Source of the DNA: Streptomyces mesophilus
Lineage (GTDB): Bacteria; Actinomycetota; Actinomycetes; Streptomycetales; Streptomycetaceae
Assembly (NCBI RefSeq): GCF_011044995.1
Contig: NZ_JAAKZW010000001.1
Coordinates: forward strand, 1 to 64,000
Direction: 5' to 3'
DNA length: 64,000 nt
Shown piece by piece: positions 53,412 to 63,192 of the stretch. Within the stretch, counting starts at the first letter, position 1; the number at the start of each line of letters is the position of its first letter. A model generated the notes under the pieces. The model was not told the DNA's origin and made no database searches. It saw nothing but the letters and a program-made list of their open reading frames with translations. The position numbers and the translations under genes were made by a program.

Positions 53412-53788
53412 ATGCGCATGCGTAACGCACGTACCGCAGCCGTCGCCGTTTCGGCGGGGCTGATGTTGAGCGGACTCATTGCGGCTCCGGCTGGTCGCCG
53501 GATTCGACAACGGTCAAGGGCTACGTCCAGGTCCAGTGCTCGGACTCACTCGACGACGCCAACACCCGCGCAAAGGTTCAGATCTTCCGGGACGGTGGCT
53601 GGAAGAATCACGGCGCGGGAGTCACCAGCTACTCCACGGCCAAGGTCATTCACGTCAACGACTCGGCACCGAAGCGGACCAGTAACTGGCGCTACCGCAC
53701 CAAGGGCACGCACTTCGGCCGGCACGGCAACATCTTCACGCTGCCGACCTTCTACTCTCCGACCCGAATGCTGTGGAGGCAGGGCTAG
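53412..53788 (+). pseudogene. small secreted protein, frameshifted after signal peptide
   Basis: Frame 1 starts MRMRNARTAAVAVSAGLM and LSGLIAAPA, a Sec signal. The mature part lies in another frame from 53483: GSGWSPDSTTVKGYVQVQCS, ending PTFYSPTRMLWRQG and TAG at 53788. The shift is at about 53480-53490. The mature part has no known domain. A sequencing error or a true deletion could explain the shift; the surrounding decay favours the latter. Confidence 0.7.
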
Positions 53789-53790
53789 TC

Positions 53791-54084
53791 ATGCGGAAGA
53801 TGTCCGAGAATGCTCGGGACCTGCTGATGACCGCCAGCGACCTCGCAAGACTGCGTGACGGCGCGGAGCTGTCTCCACGGGATCTCGCCATGGCGGTCAT
53901 CGTGCACCGATGGGAGCGGCGGGAAGAGGCCCTCCCCTCCCTGTCCCCGGAACAGCTTCACATGGCGGACTCAGTCGAGCGTGTACTCACGGGGGCCCGG
54001 GGGCCGGTTGATCTAGCCGAGTTGGTGGACCTGGCTGCTGCAGAGAACCCGGATCTCGCGGAATACCTGGGGCATGGCGGATGA
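53791..54084 (+). CDS. hypothetical small protein
   Basis: A 97-aa helical protein (MRKMSENARDLLMTASDLAR ...). It starts 2 nt after the stop of the frameshifted secreted gene, so it was translated as an operon with it. AGGG lies about 6 nt upstream. No domain recognised; there is no signal peptide. Its stop overlaps the start of the lipoprotein remnant (ATGA). Confidence 0.55.
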   Translation: MRKMSENARDLLMTASDLARLRDGAELSPRDLAMAVIVHRWERREEALPSLSPEQLHMADSVERVLTGARGPVDLAELVDLAAAENPDLAEYLGHGG

Positions 54085-54406
54085 GGTGTCGGACATCCAT
54101 TGCAGGGCTGCTGTGCGCTGTCACCATGACGGCGTGCACGGCCCTGTACGAGGCGCTGGCGAACCTTGGAGAGGGCAAGGCCCGGGGCTTCAAGAACGCC
54201 GGCGGGACGCATCTCTGACGCGGGACGTAAACGGCGGAGAACTGGCCGGAACCGTCAAGGACGCCGCTCAGACGTGCACGACGATGCGCGTGGAGTACGA
54301 CACAGTCCACGTGGCCTACCGAATCGAGCCCACATGCTGGTTCGCGTCAACGCCCAGGAGGGGAAGACTCGGCTCGTACGCGTCCGGAACAGCAACCTTT
54401 CCCTGA
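54081..54406 (+). pseudogene. remnant of small lipoprotein (multiple frameshifts)
   Basis: Starts MRCRTSIAGLLCAVTMTACT with a lipobox-like TMTAC, then stops at 54218 after 45 codons. Protein-like sequence continues in another frame (DVNGGELAGTVKDAAQTCTT, YDTVHVAYRIEP) and then in a third (VRVNAQEGKTRLVRVRNSN). Two frameshifts therefore separate the parts. Probably one decayed lipoprotein gene of the same operon as its two upstream neighbours. Confidence 0.5.
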
Positions 54407-54524
54407 CGCCCCCAGTACGCCGTGATGGTTCGACGCCATTGACGCGCTGAAGCCACGGGCCCCTCGACTGCCGGGGCTGTGACACTGGCCGGATGCGTGC
54501 CCCCCCCCACTCGGCGACGACGGG

Positions 54525-54830
54525 TTGCGGTCCGCGGTGCAGCTGCGCAAGGAGTTCCCCGGACTGCCGGTGCTCGTCCTCCGTCAGTACGTGGAGCGCT
54601 CCTACGCACTGCGCCTGCTGGACTCAGGCGGCGGCGCCGGGGTGGGCTATCTGCTCAAGGAACGGGTCAGCGGGGTGACCGACTTCATGGCCGCGGGCGG
54701 CACGGTGGTGGACCCCGAGGTGATCCACCAACTGGTCCGGCTTCGTCATGACCCGCTGGAGCGGCTGAGCCCCCGCGAGCGTGAGGTCCTCGCCTACCTG
54801 CGGTCCTGCCCCGGAACGCCGGTCCGCTAG
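54525..54830 (+). pseudogene. response-regulator fragment (NarL type)
   Basis: Encodes the C-terminal half of a receiver (LRKEFPGLPVLVLRQYVERS, GVGYLLKERVSGVTDFM) and the start of a LuxR HTH ([13 protein letters not shown]), then ends. The phospho-Asp region and most of the HTH are missing. A fragment only, lying tail-to-tail with another damaged response regulator. Confidence 0.7.
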
Positions 54831-55362
54831 CGCTCCCCGGCTCTGACCAGCCCGTTCTCGTACGCGATGACCACCAGCTGCGCCCGGTCACGCTCCCCGA
54901 GTTTCGCCATGGCACGGCTGACATATGTCTTCGCCGTCAGCGGCGACATAATCAGTTCCTTGCCGATCTCCTCGTTGCTAAGTCCGGCCGCGACCAGGGC
55001 CAAAACGTCGCGCTCCCGGTCGGTGAGCGGTGCGAGGCGTTCGGCGCCCGCGGCCCCGGGGGGTTTGAGGTTTGCGAACTCCTCCACGACACAGCGGGTG
55101 ACGGCCGGAGCGAGGAGGCTGCCTCCGAAGGCGACGTCGCGGATCGCCGCCCTCAGGTCGTCCGGCTCGATGTCCTTGAGCTGGAAGCCCGCCGCTCTGT
55201 GGCGCAGGGCTTCAAAGACGTAGGCGTCGACCTGGTACGTGGTCAGCATGATCACGCGGACGCCGTCAAGAATGCGGTCGGCCGCGATCCGGCGGGTGGC
55301 CTCGATGCCGTCGATGACGGGCATGCGGATGTCCATCAGGACCACATCCGGCCGCCTGTCAG
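54827..55362 (-). pseudogene. response regulator (NarL/LuxR) lacking receiver N-terminus
   Basis: From [20 protein letters not shown] on, this is an ordinary NarL-type protein: phospho-Asp in LMDIRMP, switch LTTY, Lys in QLKDI, and a complete LuxR HTH ([36 protein letters not shown]). The first ~45 receiver residues, with the acidic pair, are missing; the open frame instead runs on to 55492 antisense to an MMPL remnant. The break is near 55362. Unlikely to be phosphorylated normally. Confidence 0.7.
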
Positions 55363-55419
55363 GTTTCCGTCGCCGGAGTCGCTGCCCGAGGCTCCTGGCG
55401 TTCCGCGCAGGCCGAGTTC

Positions 55420-55893
55420 GTCCAGGAGCGCGAGCAACTTCCCGGGCTGCACGCGGCCATGCGCACCGCGCTGTGCCGCTCCGGCCCCGCAATCCACGCC
55501 CCCGCCGGCACCATCGCCGTCGGACTCGCGTGCCTGGCCTTCGCCGGCATCAACGTGTCCCGCTCCCTGGGCCTGGTCGGCGCGGTGGGTGTGGTCTGCG
55601 GCTTCCTCGCCATGGTCACGGTGCTCCCGGCTCTCCTTGTGATCGCCGGGCGCCGGGTGTTCTGGCCGTTCGTGCCGCGCTTCGGCACACCCGCCCGTAA
55701 GACGAAGACGATCTGGTCGCGCATCGGCGCGGCAGTCGCAAAGCGGCCCCGCTGGGCCTGGATGATGTCCGTCGCCGTCACCGGCGTACTCGCCCTCAGC
55801 GCGCCCGGCATCCACATAGGCCTCACCCAGTCCGAGATGTTCCAGGACAAACCCGAGTCGGTCGGCGCGCAGGAGCAGGTTCCGCGACCTCTT
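55420..55893 (+). pseudogene. MMPL-family transporter remnant
   Basis: Encodes part of the first TM module of an MMPL exporter: [20 protein letters not shown], then [20 protein letters not shown] and [20 protein letters not shown], ending at SEMFQDKPES and VGAQEQV, where homology is cut by the LacI gene. Both ends are missing. The left end fuses antisense to the truncated response regulator. Confidence 0.7.
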
Positions 55894-55910
55894 CTTGCCC
55901 GGCGCCCGGC

Positions 55911-56918
55911 TCAGCCACCGGACCGTAGGCCGTGGCCCCTGGGCGCCGCCGTGCTGTCCCGCACCACCAAGGTCGTCGCGAGTTCCACCTGGTACGGCTG
56001 GACCGCGCTGCCCGCGGCGGCGAGCCGGAGCATGCGGAAAGCCGTCGCCGCCATGGCCTCCAGCGGCTGACTCACCGTCGTGAGCGCGGGCGCCGCCCAC
56101 GCGGCCACCGACACGTCGTCGAACCCGGTCACACTCATGTCCGCCGGCGCCCGCAGTCCTCGTTCGGCCAGCGCCTGGAGCACGCCGAACGCCTGCCCGT
56201 CGTTGCCCGCGACGATCGCGGTCGGCGGCTCGGGCAGGTCCAGCAGCGCCAGCGCCTGGGCGTGGCCGGCCGCGGGACAGAACTCACCGCTGCGCACCAG
56301 CGCCTCGTCCACGCCCACCGACGCCTGAAGCAGGGCGGCGCGGTACCCGTCCAGGCGGGCACGGGCCGACCAGACGCTCAACAGCCCCGAGATCACGGCG
56401 ATACGGCGATGGCCGAGCTCGAGCAGATGACGGGTCGCGCTCAGCCCGCCCTGCCAGTTGGTGGAGGCCACCGACCGCACCGAGGGTTCGGGCTCCACCG
56501 GGGGGTCGATCACCACCAGCGGAACTCCCTTGGCCGCCAGCCGCTCGCGGACGGCCGCGTCGGGCAGGTGGTGCACGGTCAGCAGGCCGTCCGTGCCGCG
56601 GGCGGCGATCTTGTCCAGGACCGCGCCGAGGCCTTCACCGTGCGGTGGCGCGGTGTTGACCACGATGCGGCAGTCCTGCTCGGCGCCCGCGCTCACCGCC
56701 CCTGCCACCAGGGCGTCCGCCCAGGGGCTGTGCAGTGTGCCGATGACGAGGTCGACCAGGCCGCTGCGGCGCGGGGTGCGATAGCCGTGTTCGGCCAGCA
56801 GCCGGCCCACGCGTTCCCTGGTCGAAGGGGCCACGTCGGTGCGGCCGTTGAGGACCTTCGACACCGTCGACACGGACACACCCGCCTGCACCGCGAGCTC
56901 GCTCAGGGTGGACCGCAT
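55911..56918 (-). CDS. LacI-family regulator of sugar catabolic pair
   Basis: A 335-aa regulator. HTH about residues 3-50 (LSELAVQAGVSVSTVSKVLN), then a short linker (HGYRTPRRSGL) and an effector domain. The ATG at 56918 has GGAG about 9 nt upstream. It is divergent from the isomerase and oxidoreductase genes; a perfect palindrome lies 22 bp upstream of its start. The 3' end lies just past the MMPL remnant, so the unit seems to have been inserted or preserved amid decayed genes. Confidence 0.9.
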   Translation of the reverse strand: MRSTLSELAVQAGVSVSTVSKVLNGRTDVAPSTRERVGRLLAEHGYRTPRRSGLVDLVIGTLHSPWADALVAGAVSAGAEQDCRIVVNTAPPHGEGLGAVLDKIAARGTDGLLTVHHLPDAAVRERLAAKGVPLVVIDPPVEPEPSVRSVASTNWQGGLSATRHLLELGHRRIAVISGLLSVWSARARLDGYRAALLQASVGVDEALVRSGEFCPAAGHAQALALLDLPEPPTAIVAGNDGQAFGVLQALAERGLRAPADMSVTGFDDVSVAAWAAPALTTVSQPLEAMAATAFRMLRLAAAGSAVQPYQVELATTLVVRDSTAAPRGHGLRSGG

Positions 56919-56939
56919 ACACCGCTCCTCGCCATGGCA

Positions 56940-56953
56940 GTTTTTCGAAAAAC
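56940..56953. promoter_or_regulatory. LacI operator candidate, perfect 14-bp palindrome
   Basis: GTTTTTCGAAAAAC is a perfect palindrome centred on CG, typical of LacI-family operators and strikingly AT-rich here. A related half-site (TATCGAAAAG) lies at about 57021-57030, just before the isomerase gene's SD. Two sites about 75 bp apart would let the regulator control both divergent transcripts. Confidence 0.7.
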
Positions 56954-57038
56954 TTCCGTGCACTGTACGCCCGTTGACCTGGACACAGCAGCTCCGTACC
57001 GTCGAAAGCGAGCGAAAATTTATCGAAAAGAGAGGTCA

Positions 57039-57794
57039 ATGGCCGCACCCCTTACGGCAGTTCAGCTCTACTCGCTGCGCGACCAGCTCACCGCCGACCG
57101 CAAAGGCACGCTCGGCGCCCTCGCCTCCTTCGGATACCGGGCCGTCGAGTGCCACGACGCCCTGAGCGACCCCCGGGCCCTGCGCGCCGATCTGGACGCC
57201 GCCGGGCTCGTCGCCTGCAGCGCCCATGTGCCCGCCCTGACCGACCAGGCGCAGGCCGCCTTCCGCGGGGCCCGCACCCTCGGTGCGACGAGCGTCGTCG
57301 TGCCGTTCCAGCCGCCCGAGCGGTTCACGGACACCGATGGCGTACGAGATCTCGCGCGCGAACTGAACGATGCGGCCGCCCGGGCCGCCGACCACGGCCT
57401 CGAACTCGGCTACCACAACCACGACTTCGAGCTCGCTCAGCACATCGACGGCGTCCCCGCCCTGGAAGTGCTCGCGGACCATCTGGACGAGGCAGTGTTC
57501 CTCGAGGTCGACATCTACTGGGCCGCCGTCGGCGGCCAGGACGTCCCCGCGCTGCTGCGCCGCCTCGGCGAGCGGGTCACCCATCTGCACGTCAAGGACG
57601 GCCCCGTCACCAAGGACGATCCGATGACGGCCGTCGGCGCCGGCCGGATGCCGATCGCCGACATCCTCGCGGCCCAGCCGTCCGTACGCCGGCACATCGT
57701 CGAACTCGACCGGTGCGCCACCGACATGCTCACCGCCGTCAAGGAGAGCTACGACTGGCTGCAGGACCATCACAACGCGCGGGGGCCACGATGA
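57039..57794 (+). CDS. sugar phosphate isomerase/epimerase (AP endonuclease 2-like TIM barrel)
   Basis: A 251-aa xylose-isomerase-like TIM barrel protein. LGYHNHDFEL, FLEVDIYWAA, THLHVKDGP and HIVELDRC supply the metal-binding Glu, Asp and His residues of the family. ATG 57039 is preceded by GAGAGG. The stop overlaps the next gene (ATGA). Probably interconverts a keto-sugar or inositol derivative with the oxidoreductase encoded next to it. Confidence 0.85.
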   Translation: MAAPLTAVQLYSLRDQLTADRKGTLGALASFGYRAVECHDALSDPRALRADLDAAGLVACSAHVPALTDQAQAAFRGARTLGATSVVVPFQPPERFTDTDGVRDLARELNDAAARAADHGLELGYHNHDFELAQHIDGVPALEVLADHLDEAVFLEVDIYWAAVGGQDVPALLRRLGERVTHLHVKDGPVTKDDPMTAVGAGRMPIADILAAQPSVRRHIVELDRCATDMLTAVKESYDWLQDHHNARGPR

Positions 57795-58888
57795 GCGATC
57801 CACTCGGCATCGCCGTGATCGGCTGCGGCACGATCAGCGACCAGTACCTGCGCAACCTCACCGCGTTCGCGGACCTGCGCGTCCTGTTCTGCGCCGACCT
57901 CGACACCGAACGCGCCCGCGCGCAGGCCCAGGCGTACGGGGTTCCGGGACATGGCAGCGCCCAGGAGGCACTCGCCCACCCGGGCGTCGAGCTGGTCGTC
58001 AACCTGACGATCCCGGCCGCCCACTACGAGGTCGCCGCCGCCGCCATCGCCGCCGGCAAACACGTATGGAACGAAAAGCCCCTCGCCCTCGACCCGGACA
58101 CGGGCCGCAAACTCCTCGATGAAGCGGCCGACGCGGGCGTACGGCTCGGCTGCGCGCCGGACACCTTCCTGGGCGCCGGGCTGCAGACCGCACGACGGCT
58201 CGTCGACGCGGGGCACATCGGCGTACCGCAGAACGCACTCGCTCTGCTGCAGGGACCCGGACCGGAACGCTGGCACCCGTACCCGGAGTTCTACTACCGG
58301 CGCGGCGGCGGACCGTTGTACGACATGGGCCCCTACTACCTGACCGCGCTCGCCACCCTCCTCGGTCCCGCCGAACGCGTCGCCGCGGTGGCCCGGCGCG
58401 CCCGGGAGGTGCGCACCACCGGCGCCGGACCGAGGGCGGGCACCGAGTTCCCGGTCGAGGTGGACACTCATGTCACCGCGCTGGTGGAGTACCAGTCCGG
58501 GCCGGTCGCCTCGCTGGTGTTCAGCTTCGACTCACCACTCCCCCGAAACGGCTTCCTGGAACTCACCGGCACGGAGGCAACGCTCGCCCTGCCCGACCCG
58601 AACACCTTCACCGGACCGCTGCGGCTGCGCCGCGCCGGAAGCGACGAGTGGACCGTCATCGAGGCAGAAGGCTCCACGGCGGGCCGCGGTCTGGGCGTAC
58701 TCGACATGGCCCGTGCGCTGCACACCGGCGCGGCCCACCGGGCCTCGGCCGAACTCGCCCAGCATGTCCTGGAGACGATGGACGCCATCGAACGCTCCGC
58801 AGGATCAGGCCAGTTCACCACCATCGGCGGCGCCTTCGACATCCCCGCACCGCTACCGGACGGGTGGACACCTCATCGGGATGCCTGA
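57791..58888 (+). CDS. Gfo/Idh/MocA-family oxidoreductase
   Basis: A 365-aa dehydrogenase. Rossmann motif IAVIGCGTISDQY (about residues 7-19), the EKP motif in WNEKPLALD (catalytic Lys), and the C-terminal alpha/beta domain (GGPLYDMGPYYLTAL) are typical. It uses NAD(P) to oxidise or reduce sugars or inositols. Translationally coupled to the isomerase. The LacI protein upstream presumably represses both. Confidence 0.9.
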   Translation: MSDPLGIAVIGCGTISDQYLRNLTAFADLRVLFCADLDTERARAQAQAYGVPGHGSAQEALAHPGVELVVNLTIPAAHYEVAAAAIAAGKHVWNEKPLALDPDTGRKLLDEAADAGVRLGCAPDTFLGAGLQTARRLVDAGHIGVPQNALALLQGPGPERWHPYPEFYYRRGGGPLYDMGPYYLTALATLLGPAERVAAVARRAREVRTTGAGPRAGTEFPVEVDTHVTALVEYQSGPVASLVFSFDSPLPRNGFLELTGTEATLALPDPNTFTGPLRLRRAGSDEWTVIEAEGSTAGRGLGVLDMARALHTGAAHRASAELAQHVLETMDAIERSAGSGQFTTIGGAFDIPAPLPDGWTPHRDA

Positions 58889-58980
58889 GAGCGCGGCGCA
58901 GGCGCACCACGTGGACGGTCCTTCCGTGGTCGGGCCACCGTGAGGTGGGGGCGATAACCGAGGTCCGGCGGCGGGCCGGC

Positions 58981-59442
58981 TCAAGGGATGACGATGTTGA
59001 ACTGCGGGTCGAAGGTGTCGGTGACGCCGGCGAGGATCTCCAGTACGGAGACGTCGCCGTCGGTGGGCAGGGAGTGCTTGGCGATGGTTTCAGCCGCATG
59101 GCCGGGGTCCAGCAGGAGGGCCACGAGGGCGGCCTTGGGTCCGGTGACGGTGAGCTGGGCGTCGTCCGCCTGCCCGGGGCGGGCGTTGAGAACGCCGTGC
59201 CGCACCCACATGTGCCACGGTTCGCCACTCTGGCTGCCCGGAGCAACGAAGTTGAGGTTGATTCGCAGGTCAACGCCCTCTGCGGCCTTGCCGTTGATGT
59301 GCACGGCGGCGAAGTCGAAGAGCAGGTCGGCCGGCATCGCCAGAACCGTGTCGAGATTGTCGGTGTGGACGACGCATATGAGGCACCCCCTGTGCCCGCG
59401 ACTCCACGCAGGTTTCCCAAGTTCGGACAAGCGGACGAACAC
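58981..59442 (-). pseudogene. alkylsulfatase C-terminal (SCP2-like) domain remnant
   Basis: From about residue 27 the protein reads NLDTVLAMPADLLFDFAAVH, INGKAAEGVDLRINLNFVA and WHMWVRHGVLNARPG, the C-terminal SCP2-like domain of BDS1/SdsA-type alkylsulfatases. The metallo-beta-lactamase and dimerisation domains (about 500 residues) are absent. The first ~26 residues are unrelated. It may be a truncated remnant or, less likely, a free SCP2 protein. Confidence 0.55.
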
Positions 59443-59641
59443 CTCAGGGCTCAGTCAGGCACCGATAAGCGGCGAGTGGAAAACGGCAGCCATAGCGGCG
59501 GCCAGTCGCCCGAAGGCCACGACGCAGCCATTCGGGTGAACTGCCGTTCGAGAGCCGTTGGCACGGTGATCCGTCCGGCGCGGAACCAACCCCTCCCCCT
59601 GGCGTCAACCGGCCCGGAACCGGCTGGTTATGGTGTGCGCC

Positions 59642-62600
59642 ATGTCAGGACCGGCCGGCCCCTCACCCGCACCGCAGTTGTCGCTGAACCTTCTCGGCGG
59701 GTTCGCGGCAGTGCGCGAGGACGGCGTTGACATACCCAGGCGCTGGCGGCGCAGCACTGCCCAGACCCTGGTGAAGCTCCTGGCCGTCGCCCCCGGCCTG
59801 CGGCGCCATCGCGAACACGTGATGGATCTGCTCTGGCCGGGAGTGCCGATGGAAGCGGCCGCCAGAAACCTTCGTGTCACTTTGCACGCCGCACGTCATG
59901 CCCTGGAGCCGGATCTCGCCCCCCGCAGCCCCTCTTCGTACCTCCTGTCCGACGGGGACCTGCTCCTCCTGGCGCCCGGCCGTGTACGGGTCGACACGGA
60001 AGAGGCCGAGGTTGCGGCACGCACCGCGCTGGCCTCAGGCGACGCCGATGCCCTGGCCGCGGTAGTGGAGGTCCTGAGGTACGAGCTGCTGCCGGAGGAC
60101 CGGTACGCCGATTGGGCGGCCGAGCGGCGGCGGCACATCGAGGTGCTGCGCGAACGGCTCGTACGGACCCTCGCGGAACGTCTCCTGGCTGCTGGACGTA
60201 CAGACGAAGCTGTCGATGTCCTGCTGGAGGCGGTGGAGCGCACGCCGACCGACGAGGCCGCTCACCTTCTGCTGGCCCGCACCTGGTGCCGCATGGGTCG
60301 GCCACGCCAGGCCATCCGCCAGTACCACGCCTGTCGTGAGGCCCTCGCGGACGAGTTGGGCATGCGGCCCGGAACTGAGTTCGAGAACGTGCACCGCGAC
60401 GCCCTGGCCGCACTCGACGCCCCGTCGACCCGGGCCGCCGCACGGCCCGTTCCGCTTCCCGCAGCCATTCGAAGACCCGAGCCGCTCCCTTTGTTCGGGC
60501 GCGAACGACCGCTGGACCTCCTCGTGCGGCACGCGACCTCGAACCCCGACGACACCCCTCTCGTCGTGCTGCGGGGTGAGGCCGGGATCGGGAAGACCCG
60601 CCTTGCCGCCGAAGCGGCACGCCGCGCAGCCGAGGCAGGGGTGCAGGTGCTGTGGGGCACGGGCCACGAAGCCGAGGGGCAGACTCCCTACGGGGTCTTC
60701 GCGGACGCGCTCGACGGTCATCTCGTGCAGTGCGGCGCCGACGAACGCGCGCGGCTGAGCGCCGAACATGTGGGCCTGGCAGCGCTCGTCCCAGCCCTGG
60801 GTGCGGGACCGCTCGCGGCCGCGACGCCGGAAGAGGAACGAGCGCGGCTGTTCCGGGCAGTCGACGGCGTACTGGCCGACCTTGCGAGCGGCGGGCCGGT
60901 CCTCGTCGTCCTGGACGACCTCCACGCGGCCGATATCGAGTCCCTGGGACTGCTGCACCACTTGGTGCGGACCACTCACACCCAGCGCCGTCGGTTCATC
61001 GCCACGTACCGCGACGACATGCTTGAACCGGACGCCCCCCGCCGACATGTCCTCGACGGCATCAACCGACAGCGCATGGCAGTTGATGTCGACCTGCTGA
61101 GGCTGAGCCGCGCCGACTGTGCAGGGCTCGCCTCCGCCGCATCGAACCGCTCCGGCCGTGACATCGACCGCAAGGCCGGATCACAACTCTTCAGACTGTC
61201 GCTCGGCAACCCCCTCTTCGCCTTGGAGCTGGCCACCGGTCCGGCCGTCGATCTGGCACGCCTCGCCCCCGCCTACCCCACCCCCGGTGAGCCGGTCCCG
61301 GACGCCGTCCCGGACAACATCCGCCGACTCGTGCGCGGCCGGCTCGCCCGACTCCCCGACGACACACGGCGCATACTGCACGCCCTGTCCCTTGCCGCAG
61401 GCGCCGCCGTGTCGCTCACCGCGATCGAGGCCGTCGCGGAGCGCGGGCTTCACCCGCCGCTCAGCGGGCCGGAGGTGACCGTCGCGCTCGACGCCGCAGT
61501 GCTCGTCGGGGTGATCGAGGAGCGGGATGTCGTACTCGGTGGCCGGTCGACGCTCGGATACGCATTCCGGCACCCCTTGGTACGCCTCGCCTGTGCGGAA
61601 CAGATGAGCCGGGCGAGTCGACGAAGGATCCACCAGGCCTACGCCGACGTGGTGTTGCGCCTGCGCCCTGACGCCGTCGACGCTCTCGCGCACCACATGA
61701 CGCTGGCGGAGGACGCCCGCGCCCCTGTCCACCTGCGAGCCGCCGCCGACCGCGCGGCCTCCCTCTTCGCCAATGACAGCGCGTGCGCCTACTACCGGGA
61801 ACTGGTGGACCTCCTGGACGCGCGCGACCCGTCCGCGGCTCCCGAGGCACGCCTTGCCTGGGGACTCGTACTGCGCCGCGCCGCCCGCTATGCCGAGGCG
61901 GAAGCCGTACTGCGCAGGGCCTACGACGATCTGATGGCCGCCGCCGACCATGTCCAAGCCCTCCGGGTAGCCGTCTCCTTGGCCGAGGCGCTCGGTCGCG
62001 CCGGACGGCCGCTGGAGGGCCTCGAGGTCCTCGAGGCAGCGCCCCAGTCCTCCCTGTCCGAGGCGTCCGATCGTGCAGGCCGGGACCTCGCCTGCGGGGC
62101 GCTCAACTTCAACGCGGGCCGTTACGACGAGGCACTGGCAGCCCTCGGCCGGGCCGAGGACGAGACCGTGAACCTCGACGAAAACGGGCGCGCCCCCCTT
62201 CGCGCACGGCTGTTCACGATCCGCGCCGCCGCACACCTGGTCTCAGGGCGCCTCCGCGAGAGCCGTGCGGCCACCGAAGAGGCCCTACGCACCGCCGAGG
62301 CGACGCAGGACGCCACGCTGCTCTCCGGCGCCTTGTCCGTCGTCGGGGAACTCGCCCGCGAAGAGGGCCGGGTGGAAGACGCACGGGACATCGCACGGCG
62401 CGCCGTGACCACGGCGCGCCGGACAGGCGACCCGACCCTGCTCGCCTTCGATCAGAGCAATCTCGCCGGAGCAGAGCTCCTCGCAGGTGACCAGGTCCGG
62501 GCCACGGCCCTGTCCAACTCCGCTGTCCGACTGGCGCGTTCACTCGGCCCTTCATGGGTGCTGCCCTACGCGCTGGTGTGCCGCGCGGAGGTGGAACTGA

Positions 62601-62755
62601 GGTGCGGTCGGCTGCCGGAGGCGGAAGCGGCGTTGGAGGAGTGCGCCGAGGCAGTGGAACTCACCCGCGACCCACAGGTGCTCGAAGGAATGCGTCGCCT
62701 GTCGGTCGAGCTCTCCGCCGCCCGCAGCGGCAGCCGGCACCCGGGTCACCGGTAA
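59642..62755 (+). CDS. SARP-type regulator with AAA ATPase and TPR domains
   Basis: A 1037-aa regulator. DNA-binding wHTH of OmpR type (about 12-95), BTAD (about 100-255; YADWAAERRRHIEVLRERLV, ADELGMRPGTEF), ATPase with Walker A GEAGIGKT at 312-319 and Walker B VLVVLDDLH, then a TPR-rich C-terminal half. Such large SARP-LAL-like proteins are pathway-specific or pleiotropic activators. ATG 59642 is preferred: a TATGGT -10-like hexamer ends 7 nt before it, suggesting a leaderless mRNA; ATG 59630 is the alternative. No obvious target nearby; the biosynthetic cluster is 9 kb away. Confidence 0.85.
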   Translation: MSGPAGPSPAPQLSLNLLGGFAAVREDGVDIPRRWRRSTAQTLVKLLAVAPGLRRHREHVMDLLWPGVPMEAAARNLRVTLHAARHALEPDLAPRSPSSYLLSDGDLLLLAPGRVRVDTEEAEVAARTALASGDADALAAVVEVLRYELLPEDRYADWAAERRRHIEVLRERLVRTLAERLLAAGRTDEAVDVLLEAVERTPTDEAAHLLLARTWCRMGRPRQAIRQYHACREALADELGMRPGTEFENVHRDALAALDAPSTRAAARPVPLPAAIRRPEPLPLFGRERPLDLLVRHATSNPDDTPLVVLRGEAGIGKTRLAAEAARRAAEAGVQVLWGTGHEAEGQTPYGVFADALDGHLVQCGADERARLSAEHVGLAALVPALGAGPLAAATPEEERARLFRAVDGVLADLASGGPVLVVLDDLHAADIESLGLLHHLVRTTHTQRRRFIATYRDDMLEPDAPRRHVLDGINRQRMAVDVDLLRLSRADCAGLASAASNRSGRDIDRKAGSQLFRLSLGNPLFALELATGPAVDLARLAPAYPTPGEPVPDAVPDNIRRLVRGRLARLPDDTRRILHALSLAAGAAVSLTAIEAVAERGLHPPLSGPEVTVALDAAVLVGVIEERDVVLGGRSTLGYAFRHPLVRLACAEQMSRASRRRIHQAYADVVLRLRPDAVDALAHHMTLAEDARAPVHLRAAADRAASLFANDSACAYYRELVDLLDARDPSAAPEARLAWGLVLRRAARYAEAEAVLRRAYDDLMAAADHVQALRVAVSLAEALGRAGRPLEGLEVLEAAPQSSLSEASDRAGRDLACGALNFNAGRYDEALAALGRAEDETVNLDENGRAPLRARLFTIRAAAHLVSGRLRESRAATEEALRTAEATQDATLLSGALSVVGELAREEGRVEDARDIARRAVTTARRTGDPTLLAFDQSNLAGAELLAGDQVRATALSNSAVRLARSLGPSWVLPYALVCRAEVELRCGRLPEAEAALEECAEAVELTRDPQVLEGMRRLSVELSAARSGSRHPGHR

Positions 62756-62832
62756 TACCGGGGTAACAGCGCCTGCCTACCGTGCGGGCCAGCCCCGTCC
62801 CCCGGGGAACATCCCGTCGCCGGAGAAACCCC

Positions 62833-63192
62833 GTGTCTGCCACCTCGCTGCCTCTCCCGCCAGGCGCACCCCCGCCGGACGATCCGCCCCGCGTCGTCGT
62901 CGACGCGGGCGGAGAACCGTGGGCCCGCCTGCTCAGCCTGCTGGAGAGGCGGCGTAGTGAACTCCCCGCCGGCAGCGTCCTGCAGATCCACAGCGCCAAT
63001 CCGCTGATCCGTGGGCCTTTGTGGGCCTGGTGCCGCTCCACCGGCTGCGCTCTCACGGCCGAGACGGAATCGCGCGCGGCGGAAACCGGCGACCAGAGCA
63101 CCTACCGCATCACCCTGTCCCCCGCGCCCGCCGCGCGGGCGGGGTGGCTGCCCCCGTCCTTCGAGCACGTCGAGAACCCGGAGCAATCATGA
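62833..63192 (+). CDS. small TusA/SirA-fold-like protein
   Basis: A 119-aa protein from GTG 62833 with GGAG 7 nt upstream. [40 protein letters not shown] and [15 protein letters not shown] have the spacing of the TusA fold, but the catalytic CPxP is missing, so sulfur transfer is unlikely. It overlaps the S8 protease start (ATGA). Confidence 0.5.
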   Translation: MSATSLPLPPGAPPPDDPPRVVVDAGGEPWARLLSLLERRRSELPAGSVLQIHSANPLIRGPLWAWCRSTGCALTAETESRAAETGDQSTYRITLSPAPAARAGWLPPSFEHVENPEQS

